DNA of 64,000 bases from Smittia aterrima (Eukaryota > Arthropoda > Insecta > Diptera > Chironomidae). The stretch spans positions 3,534,854 to 3,598,853 of the forward strand of contig CP093830.1 in the NCBI GenBank assembly GCA_033063855.1, written 5' to 3'. Positions 9,901 to 21,900 of this stretch are shown here, piece after piece. A model generated the notes under the pieces. It had not been told where the DNA came from, did not search any database, and was given only the letters and a program-made list of their open reading frames with translations. Both the position numbers and the translations under genes were made by a program. Position 1 is the first letter of the stretch. Each line of letters begins with the position of its first letter.

Positions 9901-12900
9901 GGGCAAAGAAAACTTGAATGAATTATTTACATTCCACGTAATTAGCGAACGTTCCCCGATGTTCTCAGAGCCAAGTAATGAAATCTCAATTAAAAGCCCT
10001 AAAATACTTGAAGTTGAAGTGAATGAAACGAATGAAAAGGAAATGGTTCTAGCCGAGAAATGAGGCTTCGACAATGAAGAAGAGGAATGTCTGTGTGAAT
10101 ATTTCCGAACCTCAAGAATGTAAACGGTATCTTCCATTTCGTATTCGTCGTCCTCGTAATTGAAAAACTCGCCATCCTTTGTCGCAAAAGTCATCGAACA
10201 GAAGAATATTTTTATTTTGTAACAAAAAGCAGCGTGGGTGGTCGCAAAAAGAAAAATCAAATCAACATCACAATAAATGAACAAGAAGAATGTTCAACGC
10301 GAATGGGTGGAAGTCTTAAAAGGAAAGAGGCAAGCGAACAACGGGCGATTTGACGCAAAATTAAAAGAGAGAGAGAGAAAGATTATCGCATGTTGTCGAA
10401 GCATTAGAGTTTGGATTTCCCAAGCAAAGTAAAAATGTTAGAGAAAATTATAATTCATGCTTCAAATAAACTAATAACAGTTTCCAGAAAAAAAGAAAAT
10501 ATTTATTGAGAAATTCAAAAGATAGAAAAAAAAGCTTTGCGTTCAACGACGGCTTATAGTTTAGTTCATTTTTCTTTCCGAGACATTTCTTAATTGATTT
10601 CTAACTTAGAAGTTAAACTTGAAAGACTTCGCGAGTTCACTTTGTCCAACACGAAATAAAGTTGCTGAAAAATGAATCTTTTACCTTGTTGGCGGGTGTG
10701 TGCTTGTCGCGGTTTGGTGAAACGACGTCGTGCGTGGTTTGCAATGATCCAACGGGCGTAGACTAGACAGAAGGGGGAGAAGAACAGATAATTAGTCACA
10801 AGCACAATTCCAAGTTTGTTTAGCTATCAATGGTCGTTTGGGTAACAAATTTAATTAGCAACTTGAGCACTAACAACATCGACACGACGAAGTTATCGTA
10901 ATTAGCAATCAACTGAGCGATCAAAACTCAAACATTCTACCGGAGTTTCACCTTTTGAGACTTAGTCTTTACGATGTTCGAAGGCGGTGCATTCCGAAGA
11001 ACTTTCATTGCTTCAAAGTTCGTGGGCTGCGAGAAATGTAAATGGAATGAAGAAGGAAGACGACAGGATGGAAGTTCATGCAAAATTCACAAACAGAAGA
11101 AAAGCTTTTTAATTTTTCATCATTTTCTTTCTTTTTTCTGAAGAAATGAGAAGCGGGGACCATAAATAATTCCACACAGCTCCTCCATCAACAGCAATAC
11201 ACACGTGTTGGTGTTGATGAAGCTTTTAGCTTTCAGTTTTTATTCGCAGTCGCATTAATCTTGCGTGCAATGCCCTAGGATATTGCATAATTTAGTCTTG
11301 AGAAATGTTTGTATATCTTGAACGAGAAATTTTGCTTTTTGACAGGTGAAAAGAAACACTTATAGTTCCAATGGTTGGTCGAGTGCCTGTTGACGAATTG
11401 CAAACAATCAATTTTCTTTCTCTACGAACGTAGAGCTAATTCAATCTCCATCAAAGTAATTTTACGTTCCGAAAACAAATTTATTCGGGAATGGATACGA
11501 ATCTATTTGCACTCATGGACGCCAACATGTTGATCCAATTGCCCCCGACAGCTTGACGTTTAATATCATCCGAGGACGATAGAAAAGCTTAAAATCAATA
11601 TTGTTCATGAAGGAGTCAACTGTCCTAAATATCATTTGAGCGCTCATGCAAATCATCGACCGTTCGTCTGACTTGGTAACAAGATTAAATTGAATACTGA
11701 TATTTACCATCGTCTTGCCCGTCCAGTCGAATTCGCCATCATCGGTGTAGCCTTTGCGTTCAAAGAGATCTGAGAAGATTTTCCGCAGATAGTCATAGTC
11801 GGGTGTTTCGAAGAAGTCCAGTCGTCGTACATAACGTAAATATGTCGCAAACTCCTCAGGATGATTCTCGCATAATACCTGAGAAGGGAAAGAAGAAAAT
11901 GAATGATGAATCTTTTTACTGATTATCTTCTTCAGTCAAGACTTATTAAAATCACAAAAGCTTGTTTTGTTCGTTGAAAGTTCTTCTTGTGCCCAGAGGA
12001 AAAGTAATTTCTCTTATTCAATGCTTTTTTTTTGTGCGATGCGAACTTGACTCGAGAAGTCATTAAAAGATTTCATTTTCATGCCTTTGAGCATGGAAAA
12101 AAATATTACAAGTCTCTTCAAACGAACAGAGAACAAAAAAATCGATAAGTTAAACTCGTGTGCACGACACTTGAAACATGAACTTACTTCGATGGGAGTC
12201 GCTCTCTTCGTTTCGCCAATTTTCTGATAGCGTTCTTTTAGCGTGTCAGCTTTGAGTCCTTGCCATGGTAGTGAGCCGCGCAGAAAGTACATAAACATAT
12301 GACCGAGTGCTTCCAAGTCATCGCGTCGCGACTGCTCTTTACCCATGTGGGTGTTGATCGACATGTATCGTGCTGTTCCCGTCAGTGATTTGTGTTCCCG
12401 GTATGGAATATGTTTGTTTGTATCTAAGTCAATGTATTCTTTGGCGAGCCCAAAATCTGCAAGACGAAGGTTGAATAACAAATGTGACTTCGAAGGGATC
12501 AGAAGCTGGAACTTACCTATTATATGTATTATTTTATCACGTTTATTTGAACTTCTACCGATTAGAAAATTTTCTGGCTTTACATCCCTATAAATTAAAT
12601 GTCGACTATGCACGAACTCGATCCTATGAAGCTGTAGAAAGAGAGAAGAAAAAAAAAATTCATTAAAGAAACTTTTTCAATAAAGTTTAAGTGAGAATTG
12701 AAAGTTTTGATCGTAAAGTTTTCAAAATTGATAACGAAAAGCATTCAAACATCATTTCATTTTATTAGAAAGCACATGCGTCAAAGTTAAATTAAATGAA
12801 GCTTCAAACAAAGTCTTTGAAAGCCTTTTACGTAGCAAATTATAATTATGAGCTGCTCGATAAGATTTCATAGCAATCAGCTTTTTCACCCACACAAAAA

Positions 12901-15900
12901 ACGAACACAAAAGCGTTTGGTGACGCAATTCGAAAGAAAATAAATCTCTCTATTGAAAAGAAAAGTTTCAATTAAACACTGTCAACGAAACGAAATGAAA
13001 ATTTATGACATTTCAAGTTATGACAGTGACAAGTTGTCTTCAGGGTTAAATGAATTGAAAAATCGAGCTTTTGCCCTAAGCTCAAGCGATGTGCTAAAAA
13101 GGGTTCTACATTGGCAAAAGCTTATCAAATTTCAATTTTGCTTTCGTAAACAGTCAACGTTCCCCTCTTTTTATTGTCAGTGGGTGGAAAGGTTTATGAA
13201 GGGACACATTAGTAGATTAAGTCATGAAACCTTTCTCATAAAACTTTCTGTGACTTATCTTACGAAATGTTATCAGAAATATGAATATTCAATTCGTTAT
13301 ATGGAATCATACGTCACATTAGTTTTCTCGCCCACACTCATGTTTGTCGCAATCATTCAGCATTCACACAAAGTGCCAATGAATAAATATCTGAACAAGC
13401 TGCTTTAGTTAATGAAACAGAGAGAAATTTATTGCTACCACATTATAATGAATGAAGTTCTAAGGAAAATCAATCAGGTTAGAAATCAAAAGAGATGGCA
13501 AGTGCTTCAAGTGCAAATAAATTCAATCATTCATTCGTTTATCGAAATTAAGAAGAGAAAACATTGTGCAATTGCGTTCTTCTCGTTGATGAGCTCAACT
13601 CTATTACAGAAGGATAGAGAAGAAGTAGAAGGAGGTGTTTAGTGAAACAACAGCAGAATAAATAGAAGAAATGTGTGAGATGAAAAATGTTATGATAGTT
13701 TTCCACTTGATTGGATTGTGTAATCCATTGGTCTACTTACTAATTGTATTGCTATCTGGATAACAGTTTTCAACGCAAAGCGCCGGCCACACAAATCGAA
13801 CAAATCTTCAAGCGACGGACCGAGCAATTCCATGACGAGCGCATTGTATTTGCCACAGGGACCGAAATAGTAAATGTCGGGAATTCCTTCTGTTCTCGCG
13901 AGGAGCGAAAATAGTTTTTTTGTTTTGGTTGGAAAATAAAAGAAAATGATAAGAAAAATTAATTTACATGACGATGTCTTCTGATTGGGAAGAAGGTGAT
14001 AAATATGATGAAGGAATTGGGGAGAAAGAAAAAGCAACGAAACGATACTGAGTCGGTCGTTTATGGAGATAAGTAAGAAGTGACTCTTATCTATTTTGTG
14101 GTCCTCGCTTACGGTAATCCTCTTGAAGATTATTCACTCGCATCGTCATGGTTACTAAACAACTATTTCTTCTCTTTGGTCTGCCACAGGAGAAGAAAAA
14201 AACAAAATTGTCTTTGTTCGGGGACATTAACATTAACAACAACACACTTGTTATCTTCTCATCGTCGATCAGAGTTACTTAAACTATTGTTAAACATTTG
14301 ATCCGGGTCGGCTTGGCTTATATGTTTGTGGGAGAGAACTGGGCGGGGATCAAATTAAAACTTCATCGTTTTGTGCCAACATTTAGAAATTACAGACGTG
14401 TGAGAAATTTTAATCAGCAATTAGTCGTTTCGATGAATGAAGAAGAAAATTTTGTAATTTCTTGAAGCGCATCGAGACGAGGCGAGAAGTAGAAGATGAA
14501 TTACAAACGTTAAACGATATCGGATTTCTGAAATCATTTCCGCCAATTTTATTTTCAATTTGCTTCTCTACAAACAAATCTCTTCTCAATTTCGTGCCGT
14601 TCAAGACGACGGCAATGAAAAAGCTTTCTCGAGAAGTAAAAATATATTTTAATAAGCAAATTTCATTTTCCGGGGACTATTCAATTTATCAAATTGTGGA
14701 AGCTCCTCAAAAGCATATTTATGAAAGGCATAACAAACTGCTTTTGTTCTCTCGTATTATGATAAACAAGGAATTTCTTTTCATTCTCCTTCCACCGGTC
14801 GAAAGCAAAAGTTTTCCAAATAAATGAGAAGCACGAAGCACCTCGAGGAATCCCCGAAAGTTCCTTAACTTTTGCTCATTTCGCACCACGCAACATTAAA
14901 GCGGCGCAAAATTTTCTCTTCTGTTCCGATCTAATTAAACACTTTCAAATAAAGGTAAACATTTAATGTTATCGACACTCTAACTCTCTAGGAAATAGCA
15001 CAAGAACACAAACAACATAAACTTCTTTCCGTAATGAAACCAAATCAACATAAAAAAGAGACTAAAGTTCCTACTTTTAGAAGTTTGGCGGTGGACAGTG
15101 CCGACCCGTGTTTCCTTCATTCGTTCATAACCAAACCGTCGATGCGGAAAGAAAAAGTTTTCCACTTCAACAGATAACGTCGAAGGAGAGAGAAAAGCTC
15201 CAAAGAAAAACAGATGCGAGAGCTTTTCTCCCTTCGTCAAACAAAACTTGAATGCAACGACGATTCGATCTTCTCAACTTTTCATTCTTTCGCGGAAAAA
15301 TGAAAAACTTTTATGTTTAGACAAACTTACTAGTTGTTTAGCAATCATGATTACAGTCTTCAATGAGAATTTCCGTCCGCAACTCGTAAATAAATCTTCT
15401 AGCGATGGTCCCAAGAGTTCAAGGACCATTGCGTTATATCGGCCACCGCATGTACCTAAATGAAAGACTCGCGGGATGCCCTCTGATGAGAACAAGAAAG
15501 AGGCGAAGGTGAGTGAGAGTTGGATAGGTTGTGACAATGTGTGATAATTTGAGGTTTGAGGGAGAAAATGTTTGTGAAGAAGTTATCCATCGATCTTACC
15601 ATGTGATCCTAGCAATTTGTAAAATCTATACTCTAAGTGTAATTGTGGGGCTTTTGATTTCATGGGCTCCATTTTTATTGCTACGTGTTCATTGTTGTAT
15701 AAATTTTTTCCTGTAAATGAGATAAATAAATAAAATAAATTTAGGTTTAAATTGATTATTTAATGTTTATAGCGTTGTGCGTGTTTGGCAAGGAACAGCA
15801 AAGCGGTTGAATGACACATAAAACTCAATAGCGATGGGGGTGAGTTGAATAACGCAGAAGTGGGTCAGATCGACAATCACTTTTCCACTAAATTAGCTAT

Positions 15901-18900
15901 TCTCGTCAGCGATCCGAAGAGAGCATCCGTTTCCAACCAGCAGAAGGAAGTTAAGAACCCCATTGCGTGCTCTATATTCTCAAAGTTGTCACCAAGAAGG
16001 CAGACAAAGGACGGAGAAATCCTTTCAGCAAACGAACATCATAATTATTCCGCTCTCTTTGTTCGCTTAATTCGTTTATTTAAGAAGGCCACGGCGACGT
16101 ATTTTGTAAGATTTCTCTAAACATTTGACGTGACAGGCGAAGGCTTCAATGTCAAACGAAGAAGTTCAATATTGTGAAGTGTCAAAATTAATTTATTGGA
16201 TTACGAAAATCCCTGTCTTTAGATTAAGCTCAATCTAGATTATGTCAGCTTTTGAATATTGAAAGCTACTTCGATCTCGAACAGTTCGCCCTGTAGTGAA
16301 AAGCTTATCTTTGTGCCATTTCCGGGAAAATTAGTCCACACGCAAAAAAGTCATTAATCTCGAATCCACATGGTCTCGTTCCCCACTCCGATTATATCGT
16401 AAAATAAATTATTTTTCATGTCGTACTTGAAGGAGGTGAAGTTCAAATGGCGACATCAGCTTTGGCATCGAAAGCGTTTCCAAAATTTTGTTTTTGGGTA
16501 TGTTGAAAATGTTTTCCGAGTCATTGGCGATCGTCATTCGAAACCTTTGCGTCACATTTCGCCTTTTGCCAGATTAAATGGGAAATCATTAAAGCTTTTG
16601 TCGTTGTTGACGCGCTAACAAAATCCGGAGTCTCTATGTGGCTTTAAACGCAAATCGCAATCAAAACAGAATCCAATTATTTGAGATTTCATTCGATAAG
16701 CCGTCATCGAAGCGCCGCAAGCTCGTTACCGTAATCGCTTTCAATTGCGAAAATGAGCAAATATTTTTTTTCGCCGCTGCTCTTTCGTCGCAATGTGGGA
16801 AAATTCATGCGGGGCTTCGACTTAATTCATTTCACGTGCGACAATAGATAGGAAAATTAGAAGAAGAAACTCCAGTGCGGACTGTCCAACACGTCAAGAT
16901 CAATGAGGAAAATGATAATTCGAGTGAACAGAGAAATTGCTCAATTTTCTGTTCACTTAGTAACAACGATGATTTCTTTTTCCTTTACTTATGGAAAGTG
17001 TGGACATTGAGTAACGTGAGATAGATGAAATTTATTAGATTAAGAAGGCGAAAGAATGAGCTTTTTTTTGACAACTTAAGCATTAACTTGTCCACTTGAT
17101 GTGGACTTAAAATATCGTAAAATTCCAACAGCGAACCTTCCCAAAGACTTTTGTTTTATTTTCATCTCTAATGATAATAACAAGACAAGACTTCTCTGCT
17201 GACCGACCATAAACCCAATAAAATCTAAATTGAATATAAAAATAAAAGGTGGAAGAAAAACAAATGAAAATCGATAAAAAGCTCGCGTTGACTCGCTTTC
17301 TCTTTTCGACCCAACAGATTTTCAATTAATTTCCAATCTAATTGAATCAATTTCCTTCGTTCACTGATGTGAAACTTAAAGCTGTTGTATAGAGCGTCAC
17401 TAATTGTAATCAAACGTTATTCCGGTGGTGTCGAGATTCTCTTCAATCCACTTGTCAAATTTATCGTTCAGCTCTGGTGAGAAATAATTTTGCCAATCTC
17501 CAACTTTTCCTTTTCTAATAAACTTGACTTTGTTGTACAGTTTGTCATCGATTTTCTCGCGGATCTCAGGCTCGGCGAATACTATTGGCTCGAGATTCAC
17601 GCATGAGTTCTTTTCCATCTTCTCAAACTTGACATGTTCACACAGCTTATCAATGTCATCAGTTGTCAATGTTCTATTTATTTCAAGATGATCAGCGCAT
17701 TGTTGAATGACTGATGGCAAATCTCGTTTCATGTCCTCGTATCTCACGACAAGCACATTCGATTGATGACGTCTTTTATAGTACTCAGCCATGTGTAGAG
17801 CTGACGATCCGTAACACATTTTGTTTGCCAAAAAAAATTCCATAAATTCGTCAAAGGAGCAAGTTATTTGATATGCAAGAATGCAATAATGATAGAACGA
17901 CACCACTTGATCTTTTGGATTGCGCATGGTGTACACGATTTTGGTGTCTGGATTGTTTTTCAATTGATCTGGAAGCAGGTGCCAGGGTAAATGAGTTTTA
18001 ATGAAACGTCTTCCTTTCATTTGATCACAAAAATCGACGGTGTTGCCCTTCATCGATTCTCTATTCAAATTTGATTTAATAATTAAGTACAAAATTTACA
18101 TTCAACGACGTTTCAACTCACTTTATAAAAATTGGTTCCTCATTTTCGGGATAAAGACACGAAAGTTCAATTGTTGGATTTCGAAAAACTTGAAGAGTAT
18201 TTCCTGCTGCCTCGAAGTTTAAGTCATTGCCTAATAGCCAAAGAATTTCTTGAAGCCACGTTGAGCCTGTTCGCGGAAACGAACAGAGAAAAACGTCATC
18301 GGATCTTATTTCGAAATTCCTCACTTTATCGCTGATTTCGCGATATCGCTTTGGTAAAAGGCAACCGTGGCCAGCATCGACCAAATTATATTTGTTATTA
18401 AACGCTCGATCCAATTTTTTTATTATTTCCGAAGGCGGCAAGTCCTGAAATTCTTGCATTTTTTTCAACGAGCGTTACTCCTCACCAAAGGTTCAAATGA
18501 AACTGCAAAACTTTAATCGTTAGACTCGCAGATATAAGAAAATTTGCAATTGCACAAACAGGTTTGGAGAGAGAAAGTAACTCGCATCTAAATGTCATAA
18601 AATAAAGAAAGTTTCCGTCATTGATGCAATTTTCTTCCTGTATCGAAGCAAATGTTCACATTAGATCAAGACATTAACGCGTGATGTGGAAATGGAAATA
18701 AACAGACGAAGATCAAGGTTGGCGACGATTGGTTTTTCTAGAAACCAAAAAACTCTTTTAATGTAAAAAGTTTCCGTTCATTAAAAGTTGATTAAAGTTT
18801 TAAAAAACCATAACTGAGCGCAGTGAAAAACTTTGTAAAGAAAGTCGAGGAACTCGGTCGAGAGGAGTGCGCGCGAGTCAGCATTATCACCATGAATGTC

Positions 18901-21900
18901 GGATGTGGGAGACGAGAGAAAAATCGATATAATAGGGGAAAGAATATTCCACCCACGAAGCGAATGAAACGAAAAACTTTCATTCATGCTTTGAAGCGAG
19001 AAGCAAAGAAGAAGTTTGCAACTTTTTTTCTCTCTTCGACGAGGCAGCAATTGACTGACTTGCTTTTGTTTTCGGCTTGAATGTCTGTGACGTCATAATA
19101 TCATTATAAGCTTTTGTCCTAAAAATATAGCAACGCGTTGCGAAAAGCGAAAACACCTGTTCCAACATTCACAAGGGAACAGGGAGCAGTCGCTTGTTCT
19201 ATCAAGTATAAGAGTTGTTCAAACTTTCAGTGCTTTGCTAACTAAACATTTACATTTTCTGCACTTGGGACGAAACACGTTTTGCAAAACGTTCGTCTCC
19301 GCTTGCATCGTCTTTGTGAATTTCTTTTCTCTTCCGGTAATATTGCGCATTTGCAGCACATGTTGGCAAACAATTTTTCCATAACAATCAAAAGTACGGA
19401 GCTCTTTTGCTGTATAAATTCAAGATTCGATTGAAATCTCTTTGCATTTCTATCTTCAAGATGAAGCTTTTAGTTCTATTTTTCGTTGTTGGGCATCAAG
19501 GAGTGAGCGCACAATTTCCATTCTCTAATCCAGGATTTAAGCTGCCATCGACAATTCAACCTACACAATCTTCTCGGATTCCTTTCGACAATAAAGTGAA
19601 TCAAAGCCAGCAAAGCTCTCAACGGATATTCGAGCAATTTGTTAACCCGTTTCAGCTTCAAGATAACTCAGTAACGTCCTTCATTCAACCTTTCGCCAGT
19701 TTCTTCAACGTCAGCGCATTTCAAAGTTTTCTTGGTCATGAGAGTCTTCCGAGAAGTCTTCGACTCGACTCGAACATTGATTTCGATTCAGTTCCGTTAT
19801 TGATCAGAAAAACTTTGCAAAGAGTCATTGAGCAGTTTAATTCAACTCTAAATGAAGCATCCGCGAGAAATCTTGAAAAGATTGAAAGTTCCATCGAGCG
19901 ACTGAACGAAACTGCTTTGTCAGTTACAAACAAGACGATAAATGTAACAGAATCGACTATCGCCGATATTGAAAATCGAATCAATCAATATAATGAAACA
20001 GTTCGAGAGTGCATAGGCGACAATGTTTCTGATTACAGAGAGATAATCCCAGCTGTTCGAGATAATGCCGTCGAGTGCGTTCGAAATATGAGGAATGAAG
20101 GATTTGCGATAATTGATGAGGCTCGAGCTAATATCGTCGAGGCCATAAACGATGTTTTGAATGTAACCACAACAATCCAACTCTGCTCAAACTCATCCAA
20201 CCAACAGAGTCAAATTGGAGTGTTTGGATGTTACACAGCTGCTGTTCTCAACATCCGAAGCGCAACAATATTACTTCCTTTGAAGATGGCGAGGAGTTAT
20301 AGCGAGATGGACAAGTCATTGAGTTCATTGAGAGGAGAAATAATTAACTGTACAGTGAACGTAATTGAGACCGCAGCTGAACAGACATTGAAAGTAACGG
20401 AGACCATTGCTTCTTGCCTTATCAAAACGTAATCATTTAAATTGTCGATTCAACCCGCAAAACTACACAATAAAGTTCCGTTTCACCTCGCACTTAACAC
20501 TTTTTGTTTCAAACATTACTCACCTAGCCGCAATTCACCGAAGTTTCCGCAGCCAATCTTCTTTCCAACACGAAAGTTTGGTCCAACCATGAGAACACCG
20601 CTCGATGAGCTGACGGAATGACGTGCCGAGTACATGTTTGATGATCCACCACGCTGAGCATTTGCTCCAGTTGCTGCTGCTCCAGAGCCACTTGCGGCAC
20701 CACTAAAAAATGAGAAAGATAACGTTAGAAGGCGAATAATTAATGTAAACACACAAATTATGTTTAGATTAAATCACGTTGTATTAAACGATCATCATCA
20801 TCATTTGCCACGAGGGTCACTTGTTGGATGAGAAAAGCGGCGGCGGCGTTGAGAAGAAGAAATAAACAAATCACTCCCACAAGTACTTCTCATTCACTCG
20901 GCCCAGGCTATTCAACCTTGAGCGGTCCAACACACTTTTTTTTCTCGACATTCGCGTCATGAAAAAGCTTTAAAAATAATCTTTTTTGCCTCTCGCGCGC
21001 TCTTCACACACCAAACACTCATCGAATCATTTCTACAGTTGTTTCTTTTGATATTTGAAAGAAGAAGAAACGTGGATAGAGTGAGAAGAAATTGGGCACT
21101 TCCTCGATTGTTACTCTGACTCTCGACGCGACCGCAGCGTAATCATCTCAATAGATCCAATTTAGAAGTTGTGGAGACTGGAATATTTACGCGAATAATC
21201 GATGATAAAACTCGGACATGTTTTAATCTTGATCTACTTTGTAGTTTGATGATTGCTTTCGTACTCTTCAATTATCGACTCGAAAACATTGAATCATGAA
21301 AGCTTAACGCATCATCGCTTAACTACATTAATTGCATGAAGCAACTGAAGTGATTAATGATAATTATGAGTGTCGCTGAGTTGTAATTGTTGGTCAGTCA
21401 ATGAACCTACCACAAATTGAAGCGCATTTCAAATTACTTTGAAGTCAAAGTATCTGAGGAGTCGATGGAAAAGTTTCACTTTCCTCTCACGTTATCATTT
21501 ACTCTTTTGATTCTTTAAAACTCGAGGGTGAAGTAGAAATTAAAACCGAATAAACTTCCGAACGATCCGATTTCTCGCAAGGAAATATTCCAACTGAGAA
21601 TTGTGTTGGAATTTGCTTCATAAACTAATTGAGTCGTCGGAGTTTGCCTTATTTATTTCTTTCCTTTTCACTTTGAAACAACATAAAATATGTATAAATC
21701 GCATTCTGTTTCAACACACGTAAGGCGAACAGACATGAGCGCGCCCTATTTGTGTGCTCGTTCGATACAAAAAGATACAGAGCTTTGATGGAAATTTATG
21801 ATAAACTTTGTACTCGACAGTCGAATACACAAGGAACTTCCTAGCGCGCCCTCATCGAATAAGCATCAAGTTTATGAAAACTGACAATCAGAAGGGAAAT

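Noticed and set aside
9817..10284. 155-codon minus-strand frame in gilgamesh
   Set aside because: Most of it is Ser/Thr/Phe-rich antisense-like sequence; only the small acidic block at 10111-10176 looks exon-like, and that is listed separately with low confidence.
12953..13642. Two consecutive + strand open frames of 151 and 76 codons inside a gilgamesh intron
   Set aside because: The first frame begins at a non-ATG codon, neither has a domain or signal peptide, splice links are absent, and composition matches the surrounding intron.
19131..19140. Short palindrome CAACGCGTTG
   Set aside because: A ten-base palindrome is expected by chance in 64 kb, and nothing nearby suggests a site-specific function.
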